From assembly GCA_023078555.1 (NCBI GenBank), contig CM041200.1, positions 3,108,001 to 3,172,000 on the forward strand: a stretch of 64,000 bases of DNA, given 5' to 3'. The stretch is from Ulva prolifera (taxonomy: Eukaryota > Chlorophyta > Ulvophyceae > Ulvales > Ulvaceae). Position numbers and translations under genes: made by a program. The notes beneath the pieces are model-generated. The model saw only the letters and a list, made by a program, of their open reading frames with translations. It did not search any database and had not been told where the DNA came from. Below, piece by piece: positions 9,001-21,800 of this stretch (position 1 is its first letter; every line of letters begins with the position of its first letter).

Positions 9001-11385
9001 AATGGCATTGCATCCCCAGAACCAGCACCTCCTATGCGCCCTGTTCTCAAGGCAGTTGCATCTCGATTACCCGTTGCAGCAAAGGAACAGTCAAGCAGGC
9101 TCGTCAGTACAACCAAAGAAGCCATAGCAGGAAAATGCCAAAGCAAGCATTCATCACCACAGGCAAGTGCAACACTACAAAGGGTGACACCGCGTATGCG
9201 ATTGCAGTCAACGGTTCACAAGGGCCTGGGCTCCGCCCTGCCTGCACCATCTGCTGCTGTCGAGGTGTGGTGCGAAAACATCAACAGCCTCACACCGGGG
9301 GGTTGCATCAGCCAGAGGTATTCAACAGACAGTTCTATTCGGAATCAGATCATGTCTGATCTTCTGTGCATATACTTTGCGCTGTTTCGGACTGATGTCT
9401 CAGAAAATCTCAACTTACACTTCCGCATGCTCGGTAATGTTGCCGCGGCATCTGGAGCTGACCTTGCGAGACCCCCTCCACCAAACAGCAATGCTGCCTT
9501 GATGGAGCTTCGCAATGCGATGACAATTCTTCGGTACACCAAACACTTTGTAAAAGACTACGATGGGATTAACCCCCATCCATCTCGGCAGGTGTGGTTG
9601 TTATCGTTCTAGCCAGTCCCTGTGCACATTTGAGCTTTAGATTACACACTGACACAGTATGGAAGATGCGGTGCTGTGTCAGGTACGTAACATCAATTCA
9701 AGGCCGTCCAAGAAGAGGAACGTGCCATCATCAGCGGAGATGAGGTTTCTTGTAACTGTGCTGATGGGGTTCAGCTCTGACCAATTCGGTGGTCCTGAGG
9801 CAGTTGTAGAGCCAGCCGATGACGAACCGCGTGACAGCGGGCCGGATGAGGAGCGGAAGAAGGGCTGCAATGGTACTGTCGGAGTTGGAGTGCCCCACCC
9901 CTTGCGAGCGTCCACTCGTACTACACGTGCTGCTGTTGCAAGAGATGACCTTGTATCATCTGCTGTGCCCACTGCTGCCAAGGCAACAACTTCTGTGTCT
10001 GTGGCGGAAGGGTTGCATGTCGATTTGCGCCCGTCTGAAGTACTGGGGAACAAGTGGAATGGAGATGCGCCACAGGGTCCCAGTTGGCATGAAACACCAG
10101 ATGACATGCCCCAGCTCTGTGCTTTACCCGCATCAGATGACAAATTACCTACCAAACTTGCGGAGGGACATGGTGTCAGCTCGATTGGACACCTTCTTGG
10201 CATAGAAGCTAATGCTGTGGATTGCGCATTACCTTGCCGTGCCATTGAAGAGGCCGTTTTGGTTCAAGACAAGCTAGCCGCTATGGAACGAATTTGTGCT
10301 CATCAGCCGGTGACTTGTCATGAGTCTGACACGCCAATTGCAAAGGTCGATGAGGTTCATCCAGACGGATTCAATGGCAATCAGCTGCCCATTTTGAATG
10401 GTCAGCACAAGTGCAACAGCGTTGATGTGCAAAGCGGTCTCGATGCTGATTCTCATGCTTGTCTCTCCAACGCAGCCAATCGCACACACGATGCATCTGC
10501 TGCTGAAATACGACGTGGGAGTTCATGCATGCTCAGTAGCCTTGAAGAGCGTCAGGTAGCAGCCAGGCGCAGGTCTTGCGCATGTGCAGCACAGAACGGT
10601 TCAAATAGCTGCAGCAATCGAAGCACACATTTGCAAGGGACTGGTGAAGCTCTCTATGCAGCAGAGCTACAGATTGTACTGGCCAATCCTTCAGTGCTGC
10701 CAATACATCACCGTCCTCCACCAGCAGAACTCGTTGCCATGGCTGGCACCACCTCGGTACGCATCCCTTTAGTGCCATGTACGCACAACTGGTTAATCCA
10801 TAATTTGCAACAACAGTTCTGATCCTCGCCATTTGCAGGTCTCGGAGTTCAAGCGAGCAATTGCTGTTGCTCTGCGGGAAACCTATCACATTTTCAGCAA
10901 GTTCCAGGTCGCCTGGGTCCACTGTCCTGATTTGTGCTCCAATGATGCATCAACCGGCAATTCTCTTGCAAAGCCCGCCTCGAAGCCAATTCCGTTTGTG
11001 TGTGGGTACATGCCTTCTGAAAAGGATAAAATTGAACGACACTTACCTTGTTCACTTGAAGCTCCGGTGCGCACCTTGTGATAGATGTTGGTCTGTGAGG
11101 GCATTGCTCAATGTTGAGGTCTCCAATGGGTATCTCTTTGTGCAGATCAGACTGATTGTTGCGGGTCCTGGTCTGGACCTTGGCACTACCAACTTGAGGC
11201 ATGCTGGTGGCGAGGCAGACTGGGTTGTTTCATGCAAGTGTGGAGTACAAGATGATGACGGTGAGAGAATGCTGTGTTGTGACACATGTAGCAACTGGGT
11301 TCATGGTGTTTGCGAGGGAATCGCAGACTCAGAACCTGACCCGAAATCATTCACATGCTATCGATGCCGGGGCAGGGCAGGTTGA
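6046..11385 (+). CDS. PHD-finger protein of the plant MS1/MMD1 (DUET) type
   Basis: Likely a nuclear chromatin-reading regulator. Exons fixed by phase are 6046-6313, 6627-6814, 6896-7155 and 7224-7665, with the last at 11146-11385; several lie between, including about 7740-7990, 8780-9160 and 9680-10560. The N-terminal 390 residues follow the plant MALE STERILITY1/MALE MEIOCYTE DEATH1 block: CDECRIMGWQDHCVGTKRVH, HLLHGVFHMNGYGHLCRVNG, ELMHVWDDLCTVLRARIISV and GQTWYGRWAYTFGRAPFN. The middle is low-complexity and basic, with nuclear-type KRPRK and KRKK motifs. The last exon is a C4HC3 PHD finger: CKCGVQDDDGERMLCCDTC, then WVHGVC and CYRC. In land plants this family controls meiosis and pollen development. 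The role in an alga is inference. The middle exon joins are approximate. Confidence 0.85.
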
Positions 11386-12881
11386 CTGGTGATTTGCAGC
11401 GTCCATGTTCAAGTGTCAGCTGGCATTGACAAAATTGACAATATGCTCATATCAGTTTTTTCAAACCGAATCGTATATTATTAGCATTTTCATTCAAACC
11501 TTCCTACCTTCTGTGGTTTGACCACCGCCTGCCTGGTGAAATTGTGTGACAGAGGAAGCTCATGGGAATTGTATGTGTGACTCTCTTTGCGTGTCTAGCA
11601 AAGAGTCCGCAGGTTCCTGCACACGTCAAGCACTGCGGCTCGCATTTAGATGTGCACTGTATAATGTCGGAGTTCATCAATCATTAACTAGCAGCATGCG
11701 ATCTGCTTGCTCATTAATTGGTCACAGCGTGACCAATCGGAATGCTGGACCGTGATATGAATGCACTCCAGGTCATCATTGCAGCGTGGCCAACCTTTCA
11801 ACCTGCTATGCCATGGCTTTGTGAGGTAATAAGGAGCAGGTAGGCCCGCCAGAAATGATATGCTTGCTGGCACGCACGCCGTCTGCAAGCAGAATACGAC
11901 AAGGCTTTTCAAATTCCCAAACGAGGGCAGTGTTTGCTAATCAGATGCCGAAAATGTGACCTCACTGGCCCTGTTGTGTTATTGTTCAGGTGCCCATCGT
12001 CTGAAACTTGGAGCAGTACACTGTGCTGGTACATTCAGCTACCTTGATAATTTGGCATGCGGCAATGCTTCAAGCGGACGCATGAAGAGGGGGCGCTGCA
12101 GAACTGTGCCTTGTCAATGGCTGCAGGAAGCTCACAAAGCTGAAGTGCACTGTGGGGACATATGTCAACCACTTGTATCCACATCGCACTTCTTCGGCGT
12201 ATTTGAATTACAGATATGTTCGGAAGTCAGCAACATCGGCGGCATTCTGGTGGGTGTCGCGACATGTCGGTAAAGGGCGATCAGACGAACGGTGATCTAT
12301 ATGTTCCTTCCTCGGCCTGGCGTATCGAGGCTCTCGACTATGCCTCTGCAGCAAGAGAAGCGGAGTATTTGTGACAGCGAAAACTTTAGGCAACCGTGTG
12401 CTTGCTGCTGCTGCAGCACTTTCGAAAATCCCAGTGCTGATCACGATTGCGGCTCAGAGTAGTCCCTGTCTGTGCTGATACACAATACCTCTACGCACTG
12501 TAGCCTGATCAGGTCTCGCCTACAGGTCCTGAACTTTGTATGGAGATGGTCTGAGCACTGTGATCAAATCTGATCGATTGAACCTTGGATAATGGCTGTA
12601 GACTGGATGAACGTATTCAATACAACGGCGGTGGCTGCCTGCGAGAAAGCAATGTGAATGCATTGACTCACTTTGGGTAGGGTGTGTTGGATGGCAGGGG
12701 ACAAAGCTGTCCTTGGAGGGTATTTGGCAGATCCTGTCACAGAAGCAAAGAAAAACACTCAGGTAGAATTGTCGAATCCGCGAATCCGCGTCCGACATTC
12801 CGAAGTGCCGGGCCTGTGAGTGATTTATCTCAGCAATTCTTGCTTGCCTTGCTTCTGATCTTGGTGAAACGTTGTGCACAG
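11386..12881. other. Intergenic region
   Basis: About 1.5 kb between the PHD gene stop and the first clear exon of the coiled-coil gene. It contains no conserved coding that I recognise. The 5' exon(s) and promoter of the coiled-coil gene probably lie in its right half: an ATG-led open frame from 12684 runs into the first exon but in doubtful phase. Confidence 0.4.
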
Positions 12882-15800
12882 GCAGCTCAGCAGCTTGCAA
12901 TGGATTTGAAGCAAGCACTTGTCAACGAAAGTAATGGTCCTGAGTCCTTGCGTCCGGTGCTAAATGATATATTGGTTGATTTTGGCTATCACGGGCGATC
13001 ACATGCTGCGCACGCGAACAGTGTGGGCCCTTCCAGCGCATTTCACTCGAAGGTCGAAGGTGTTGACTGGCCGGAGTACGAAGAGGACAGGAACAATCCC
13101 CAACAGCGATACAACGATGTGGATCTGCGCAAACGAATACTTCAACAGTTGGAGGCAAGGAATCTATTTGAGACAATTGTTTTATTATAAATATGTTGAA
13201 GGTGACAGTGCAAAAGAGCATCTGTTCTCCTGGTACTTGTTTTCATGTGCACATGACCAAGATCTGAGGACATGGCCTTGGCGCGGTGTGTAACAGTGTG
13301 TAGGTTAGAACCTGCTGTAAGAGAGAGCCATCAGGGTCGTGACCTACAGGTTGAAAAGGACATGAGGGGGTGTGTGGAGGCGGTGTTGGCAAAGGAGAGA
13401 GCGCATTCGCGCAAACTCCAGAAGCTCGTCAATGATGCGCAGTGTGAGCTCTGCCGTCTAAACAGGAGTAGCTCATTGTCGCCATGTGAAGCGAATGCAA
13501 TCAAGTGTGCACATGAAGCTGCAGTTGGGAGGGAGCGCTCGGATGCAGCGATGGCTGTTCGAGAAATCAGGTCGATCTCAGAGCGAGCATTGCTCGATCA
13601 GTCATCTGCTTGGGAGGCTGAGCGGGAGAAGCTGGTAGCGGAATTGGGTAGCTTACAGGTGTGCACAAGAACGAATGCTACTGTCGTAATGTCAGCGGTG
13701 AGGCCACTCCCCGTGCTGTATGCCAACACCCGTGAGGAATTGCTTGCTGAGCAGGACGAAAAGGAGAGGGACGTTCATGTGCTCCAGCTTCAGGTCGTGA
13801 TGCTGGAAGATGCATTGAAGGCTTCTCAGAAAGAGGCTGAGGTTGCCATCGCAAGGACCAGAGCTCGAGCCCGGGTCCTTCAGAGAAAGGTAGAGGCTTC
13901 TGTGACCTCGAACACTCAGGTATCCCCATCACGAATCAAGCACCATATAATCAGGCTGCATCGTAGTGCAAATGCAGCCAATGACTCATCAAGCACTGCA
14001 ATATGAGTTTACTGAACACATGGTCTTTGCCCGCCAGAGCATGATATTGGTGTGTGTCAACCTGCAGCAGCCATGGCACTTGCTGTAATGTTTCCTCTTG
14101 TTGCTCATGTGACACGTCTTACCGATGTTGCGTTATGCAGCTACAACGAAGACCTGTGTGAAAAATCCCAAACCTTCTCGTATGCAATCCAGACTGTGAT
14201 CACTCGATCTACGCGTGTGTGTACAGAATATGCATATGTGCAGGGTGAATTTTCGGAGATCGCCGATAAACTTGCTGCATTGGCACAAGAGAACAATAAT
14301 CTGACCGTTCGGGTATCAGAACTAGAACAGCTGGATGCTCAGCTGCGGAAACAGCTTGCCAGGGAAAGGCGCGAACGCAAGTCAGCAGAGGGTCAGGTGC
14401 AAGCTTGTGAAGCTTCCCGAAGGGGCTTGGAAGCAGCATGCAAAGAAGCTGCCTCGCAGGTTTGTTTGCTTCAAAATGAAGTTGTTGATGTAAAGCATAT
14501 GATGAGCATGCAAGATCAAGCTGTCGGCGAGATACAGGTGCGCATGCAATCCCTTGGGTGGTATATGGAAGTCTCTACAGCGGATGATTTGCTATGCTTG
14601 AAGGAGATGCACGACATGAGTCATACTTCAATTGAAGAAGCAAGAAGCCAGGCGCACTGGTTTCGGGAACAGTGTCGCACCATCATGATCAGGATTCTGA
14701 GTATTCTTAACCCTGACCGTATTGTCCCCTTTGCCCTCTCACGCATGCCTGACGAAGGTGCGCAGAGCACATATCGTGCTTGTAACTGCCGTCGTGATAA
14801 ACCTATTAGGCGCGCATCAGACATGTGATTCTAGTCTTATGTCTCAGTTCAGGAACGGTGCAACATGAACTACTTGATGTTGAGACTTTCCAAGCCTTCA
14901 AGATGCGGCTGAGCTCTCATCTGCACACTGAGGAAAGTGACACACAAACGATTCTCGATTGGCTTGATAGGCTACTTGGTCAGGGTCTTCGATTGTTGCG
15001 TGAAGCCCAAGATGCTGAAGCCAATGCCGTAAGTGAAGCCACGGAGTTCCAAACTCAATTGATGAGGTCTAGCCTGGCAGCTCAGTCAGAGGTTCAGCTT
15101 CATCAGGACACCATCCATCAACTGCATGCAAGCACAAAGGAGCAAGCCATGGAGCTGGAAGAAGCAAGGCAGCGGTTGCAGCAAGCGGCCGCCAGTGCAC
15201 AGAACCTTGCTGGCACACTCGCAACACAAGAATGCGAGATTCTTAAGCTACGAGAGGCTTTGCAGAAGGTTGCTGCGAACAAGTCAAACGTATCAGTGCC
15301 CGTAAGCGCACAATTTCATCTTATGGACCGTTCAGAAGCCGTTCAATCTCAAGAATCAGAGAAGCAGGTATGCCCACTCTTGTTGATGGTGTTGCCATAT
15401 TTGTAGATTTCCATGTACCAGCACTTACACGGGATTCAAGCAAGTAATTCAAGTGAATCCTGTTTAGCTACACGGGATGCTACAAGAGTCTTCGCTTGTC
15501 CGGCCATGCAGTAGCCGGTCCAGTAGGTGGATACAGCGCTTTATTAGATGTACAGTATTATAGGATTGAATATCACAGCCGCCCAAGGAGTGCCGAGAAG
15601 ATTCAACAACCACACTGACAGTTCTCTAAGTCTGCTGCTCGGAAACCATGCATCAGACCTGTGTGCTGAGTTGGACAGTGACAGTGAGTATATTTCTTTT
15701 CCGCCCACTTCGCTACAAATGTTGTATGTCAGGCTGTCTATGCAGGAGACAGGTGACTATGACCCCGTTGCGGCACTGCGTACACCTACGACAGCAGGTG

Positions 15801-18800
15801 ATGACACATCCTGCAAAAGATTGCAATCAGAGCTGCAACTCTACAAAGACCAGGTGGATTCTCGGGACTGCCGAATCAGAGAGCTGCGAGAGGCACTGAC
15901 TGTGGCTTCTGCCAGCAAAGGTATGTGTCGTGACCTTTCCTGCTTGGCGGAGGTCGATTCACTGCTACATAATCTTGCCATACATGATTACCTCCAACAT
16001 ATTGGTAAAGGCAAACAGTTTGAATCCAAGAAACGCAGTACTGCAAGGCACAGGCTTCATGAGCTCGTGAGAAATGTAGAATTTAACATACAGTTGGATC
16101 AAGCCCAGAAAGGTTGAAGCACGTGGAAGCAGAATTGGCAGCAGTCGCCAAGAAATATGAAGAAGCCCGAGATAATATGCGCCAACAGAGTATCGAAGTC
16201 TGCAGTATCAATAAAAAGATTGCGGAGGCGTGTGACCAGCTGCGAGGCTATACTGTCCTAGTGCGTTGTACCTTACAGAAGCTACAGGAGGAGGGACGAC
16301 TCGCAGACGTTGCTAAGATTGGTGGCGCACATGCCATTGCGAATAACTTCGCTGATGGAGACAAAAATCTAGATTTTGATGCAACAGCACAAGCAGCCAC
16401 AGATGCAGTCCATGCCCTGGTGGCTGCACTGGAAAACGAGCATCAACAGGTATTACGACTTGACTTAAATGTCAATGTGTCATTTGGGAATGACATGAGA
16501 TCACTTCGTGACTCTCTTTGGCGAGCGTACACAAGTCTGTCTGAAGGGAGTGATGAAGACCAAGGTAGCACACCATCATCAATTCCTGCAGCCAAAACCC
16601 AAGTAGTCAGCATGGACAAGTTGCAGCGATCATTGTGCAGATATTGCCGCATCCGCAGATTCCAAGCTGGGACCCGTTGCTGAAGAAGTTGCTGCACTTC
16701 TCCCAATTGTTCACAGTGTTTCACATGCAGCAACAGCACTGCATCTCAGATTCCAAGAAAGCTCCTGCAGCTTGATGATATCGAGGCAGCAGGTAATGCA
16801 GCTCGAGGCCGCGTTGCAAGAATCTAAGTCTGAAGCAGACCATTTCAAGTCAAGCCTTGAGTTGCAGCTGCAGCAATTCCATCAAACATTGCACACAGTG
16901 AAGGGTGACACCGAAGCCGCTCAAAGATCAGCAGAAGTATGACACTGTAAACATCCCGTTGCCGTAGTTAGGAAAGTGCACGTCGATGAACAGGAGAGAG
17001 GTAAAGGTAACTTGCAGGAGAGGTCAAAAACAGATTTTGCAGCAATGCGGCAGGCGTTGTTGCATGCTACGACAATGGAGGCAACTCGATCACAAGAGCT
17101 AGCACTGTGTCAAGATAATTTGGATGCATCCCAAGCTCAAGTTGAAGGTTTGAAATTGGAGCTGGCAGCTGCACGAACCGACCGGGACACTTCAAAGAGT
17201 CTACTCCACACCACTCAGGCAGATTCAAATGCCATGAATCAGAAAATTCTGGACTTGCAGGCACAACTGGAGCGAGCTAGGGCCGCCACAGCTCGTGTTA
17301 AGCTTTCGATGCACCACTCTGGCGACAAAAAAACAAAGGGAAAAGGGGATTCTGACAGCAAGTCTGTCCTCACAGCTGCAAGCGTCAGCTCTTCTGACAA
17401 ACTTGATGCATCTGTCTTTGTCCAGCAGCTAGATGTGGCTCACAAGCGGCTCACAAAGGTCATCAAGGTGTGCAGAATTTGGATGTGTGTTTTTCGTGGC
17501 CATGAATCCCAGTCTACATGTAAACAAGTGCAATCTGGCACAGGACAAAGCGGCAGTGAGCTCAGGCCTGAAACACACGCAAGATCGGTTGCAGAGACTC
17601 AATGCAGTGCATGCCAAAGTGTGTGAACGCCGGGCTGCTGCTGAACTTCACAACAAAAAGCTGTGCGGTCAGGTGGAGGCGTTGCAGATGGAATTGCAGC
17701 ATGCTGTCAAGCTGGGCATAAAACAACAAGATGAACTTTCTCAACTGTCTGATCAGCTTGATGCGATGAAACACTCTGCAAAACAAGGGGCACAAGATCG
17801 CCAGCTGTGGCTGTCGCAGCTGTCAAGTGCTGAAAGGATTGCTCAAGATTCTCGAAGTGTCTCGGTCAGGGATCAGGTCCACTGTGAGGAGCTGTCACAC
17901 GCACTAGCCGCTGCCCGCTCAGAGATGGAGGCCCTGAGGGACGATAAATGTTTGGCTGAGACTCGCATGTCGAAGACATGTGTGGAACTTGCCAATGTAC
18001 AAGAGGCCCTCAGAGCATGCGAAGCAGATCTAGAGCTAGCAAGGCCGCACAATCGTGAAGGCAGCTGGGAGAATCACTATCAAGGGCAGATTGTGTGTGT
18101 CAATTAACATTACAATACAACATGTAGCAAGCGTTGCTGTTTGTGGTCCAGTGTGCATTTATGTATGTGTGTATTGGACATCACATGCAGGTACAGCATA
18201 CTCGACCCAGATTCTTGGCTTATGACCGGAGTAACAGGGTATATTGCCTGCCACAACAACGGTGATGTGCTGTTGTCTTTCGCTCTCAGCTGTATCTTGA
18301 CTTGTGTGCAGGCTCCACTAAGTCTAAGCTCTTGCATCAACCAAGCTGCACGAAATTGCGCGGCCAGCCAGTCGGATGATCAAGATGCAAAGTCAGTTCG
18401 CATCCAGCAACTGCGAGAGACACTGATCGGCGTCACATCCGAAAAAGCATGTCTTGCTGAAACTCTGAATGCCTGCCAATTGAGAATTGTTCAGCTAGAG
18501 GCTCAGACGTCCCGTTCATGTCTGCAGCCATATCAGGCACGTTGTCAATCCACCAAACCTGCTCGCTCTACATCGGCAGCTTAGGACATGCTTGTTCTGA
18601 ATGGCAATATTTTCAATGTGGATGGGTGCAGGATGACAAGTGTACTTCTCCATGCTTGAAATCGTGGCAAATTGTTGAGAACAGCCAGTCTACATGGTGT
18701 CAAACGTCTCCTCCTCTGATCAGACAGGCACATGTGCACCTTGCGTCTGATCAAAGTCATCCTTTGTTCACCTCAGTTGCCAGCCAGACCTGCTCGTGGA

Positions 18801-21800
18801 TTGGGATTCAGGAGGACAGAACTCGAGCAGTACATGAACAGCATGTGCATCGTGCACCTTGCATCCCAGTATGCTCTCTGACATGTCACTAGGGTTTTGT
18901 CTATTTGATTGCAACATGTGTATATGTTGATTCTTCTGTTCATGGTCAATGTGTACAGGAATCCGCTCAAATCACCATCAATCAAATATGGCAAGACTCG
19001 ACAAATTGGAGCAATGTAGATCCATCGCAGAGCTCGCAGCACCGGCTAGAGGAGCAGCTCCATCATTCGCATCAGGTTTTGATCGGAAGTGAGCTCGGTC
19101 TGTCAGCATGAATGTGCTGCATTGAATTTGATCAACGCATGCAGGTGCACCGAAACTCTGAACCTGATGCTACAGACCTACCAAATCGAATTCAAAGTGC
19201 GCAAGGCGTGCTGCAATCTGTTCAAGGTGATCACAGTAATGCTGCCCATCTGATCGAAACCCTTGAAACAACATGTGCAGATCTCCATCTACAGGTATGA
19301 ACGTCAACACAAATCACATTTGTGAAGCTTAATGCACCAATGATCTAGAATCTAGAGTTTGAGGTGCAGCTGAAGAAGCTTGAGTGTCAAAGTTCATCTC
19401 AAGTACAAGCATTGCAAGATCAGCTGTGCTGCACACAACAGGCAGAAAAGGTGGAACGCGAGGAAAAGCAAAGGTTGCAAGCACATCTAAAAGAAACCAG
19501 CGAGGAAGCAACACATGTACAAAGAATTTCTGCTGAGAAGAATGTGCTCCTGATCCAAACTCAATCTGAGGCTGCAAAGCTGCGGCATGAGAAACTTGAA
19601 GGCCAGGCAAGAATAGACGCCCTCTCTGTGAGCATGGATAACATGCGCATCGATGCACAAAACGCTATTTTACGGGCAGCATCCAAAGAAGACGAAATCC
19701 AGAAAGAAAAGAACAATCTCAGCTTGATTGAAGCAGAATTGTCTGCAAAGCACGGACAACTCTCAGCACTTGAAGCGGCAAGGGTGCAGTTGCAAGATCG
19801 TTTCCTTGCCATTTCGTCTGAACGTGATGGTTTGAAAGGGCAGAATTGTGATCTGAAAAATGAACTCTCAGAGTTGCAGTCACAGAAACGGGCATGTGAA
19901 GCTATGAAGACGCAGCTGCGGAAGGACCTGGATGAGCAACAGCAAAAATGCCAGGACCTGGTCCAAGAATTGCTATCCAAGACGTCATTGCTGGAGAGAA
20001 AGTCTATCGAGCTATCCAAATTTGCTGCAAAGATGCAGGTTACACAAGATCGTCTGGAAAAGGCTCAACTGGAGCTACACGATGCCAGGCTGCAGATATC
20101 AAATGCACAGGTGTGACAGGCTTTGCTGCACACTGCTCAGGATGCCGAGGCCGCATGTGCAGTTCTGCGTCAAGCTCTGCCAGATCTTCATCTTGGACAG
20201 GACATAGTGCGTTGCACATAACCAATTTCGCATGACAGGGAACATTGCATACAGATTTTGGCATTGCCTTGCACAGGCACAGTAGGCCAACATGTGCACG
20301 TGCTCTCATGCATGTGCCTGGATTTCAGTGGATCTCATCAAAAGTAATAGCCTGCACACTGATCAATGCAGAACGACAGAGCAAAGGCTCAAGAACAATC
20401 CGCAGCGGACTTCAAGGCTTTGGTGGACGCACGGAAACAAATCGTCGCATTGAGAAAACTGGTTTCAGATCTAGAGGCCAAGGCCCGCAAGCAGGCGGCC
20501 CGGCCAAAGGGCAAGACTCTTGCGGACGTTTACCAAGGAGGAACCATGAAGCGAGATTATGATGGTAAGATGGAGCATGCCGTTGGTCAGGTGTGATACT
20601 ATTGTGTATGTGCTTGAGTTGTAGATGATCATTCTTTGGAGTGTGGAATGGCCTTGCAGGCCGTGGAATCACTGGAGAGCGAATCGCGTATACAAAAGTC
20701 CGTGGAAATAGCAGAGGTGTGGCAATCTGATGCAAGCGCATATAATGGGGATCACCATGACCCGTCAGGGCAGGTGCTGCATGTTCACAGTTGTGTGCAT
20801 GTGCGAGTGGACATATCTGTGTTTGCAGGCCTCGTTTGTCCATGAAATGGAGCTGAAAGATCTTGAAATCATGGACTTGAAGCAGCAGCTGGCAGGTGTC
20901 ACAGAGGAGCTAGCGGCAGCTGCCTGCCTGCCTGCAGAGGCGTGCCTGACACATGCTCCCCGTGGTGGAGACGACGCAGCCATGACAGAAAAGATGCATA
21001 TGCGCCATTTTTCATGTCGAGCGGCGCCCCCAGAACATGTCCCAGCTTTTTCAAATGCAGAGGGCAATGTGCACACACCAACAGAGGCCACGCAGCAGGT
21101 GATTCTGACTTTCATCCTAGCTGTCGTGTTGTCAGCGGCGTTGAGAGGCATCCCTCATGACCTGCAGGAACGATGGCGAAATTGCCTTTGTATACGCACA
21201 TTATGGGTCGAAAGCAACTGAAATATTTCGTGATTGACATAGGCTGATGCTCTGCAGGTCACATTGCATCTTCATAGCCAAGCTGTGCGTGAAGAACTGG
21301 AAAACTGATCGGAAGTGACGCATGCACAGGGTGTATGTAGATCTGATACATCACGTGTTTCAGCCTGCCTGTCATCGATCGTAGATGCGAATTCATATCT
21401 GCATGCTTCTAACAGGTACAACGCCCCTGTTTTTGGATCACTGTCTCAAATTACTTTATCATAGGTTGTAATTTTGCATCTGTATGCGCGATGTGTGCAC
21501 ATTTGAACCTGCAATGGCATTACACTGAGTGGACATCATCAGAACATGACCCATATGAAGTCAAACTTCGGTGGATTTGTGCTAAGTGTTGCCACGATTG
21601 CCTTGAGGCATGATGCACGACTTCTGATCATTATGCGGAGCCGACAGTTGACTGCTCTTTGCTTGGGCGACGTGTGCACTGCAAGAGTCACGCCACCAAC
21701 GTAATACCTGTTCTTGGTCGCAATTGCATGCAATTGATGTGTCACCGCTGGACCGGATCCGTGTTCCTTTCGGCAACGACGTCCTCGGTACATCCCGGTA

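Noticed and set aside
9679-10245. A 188-residue minus-strand open frame
   Set aside because: It lies opposite a long exon of the PHD gene and has no recognisable domain.
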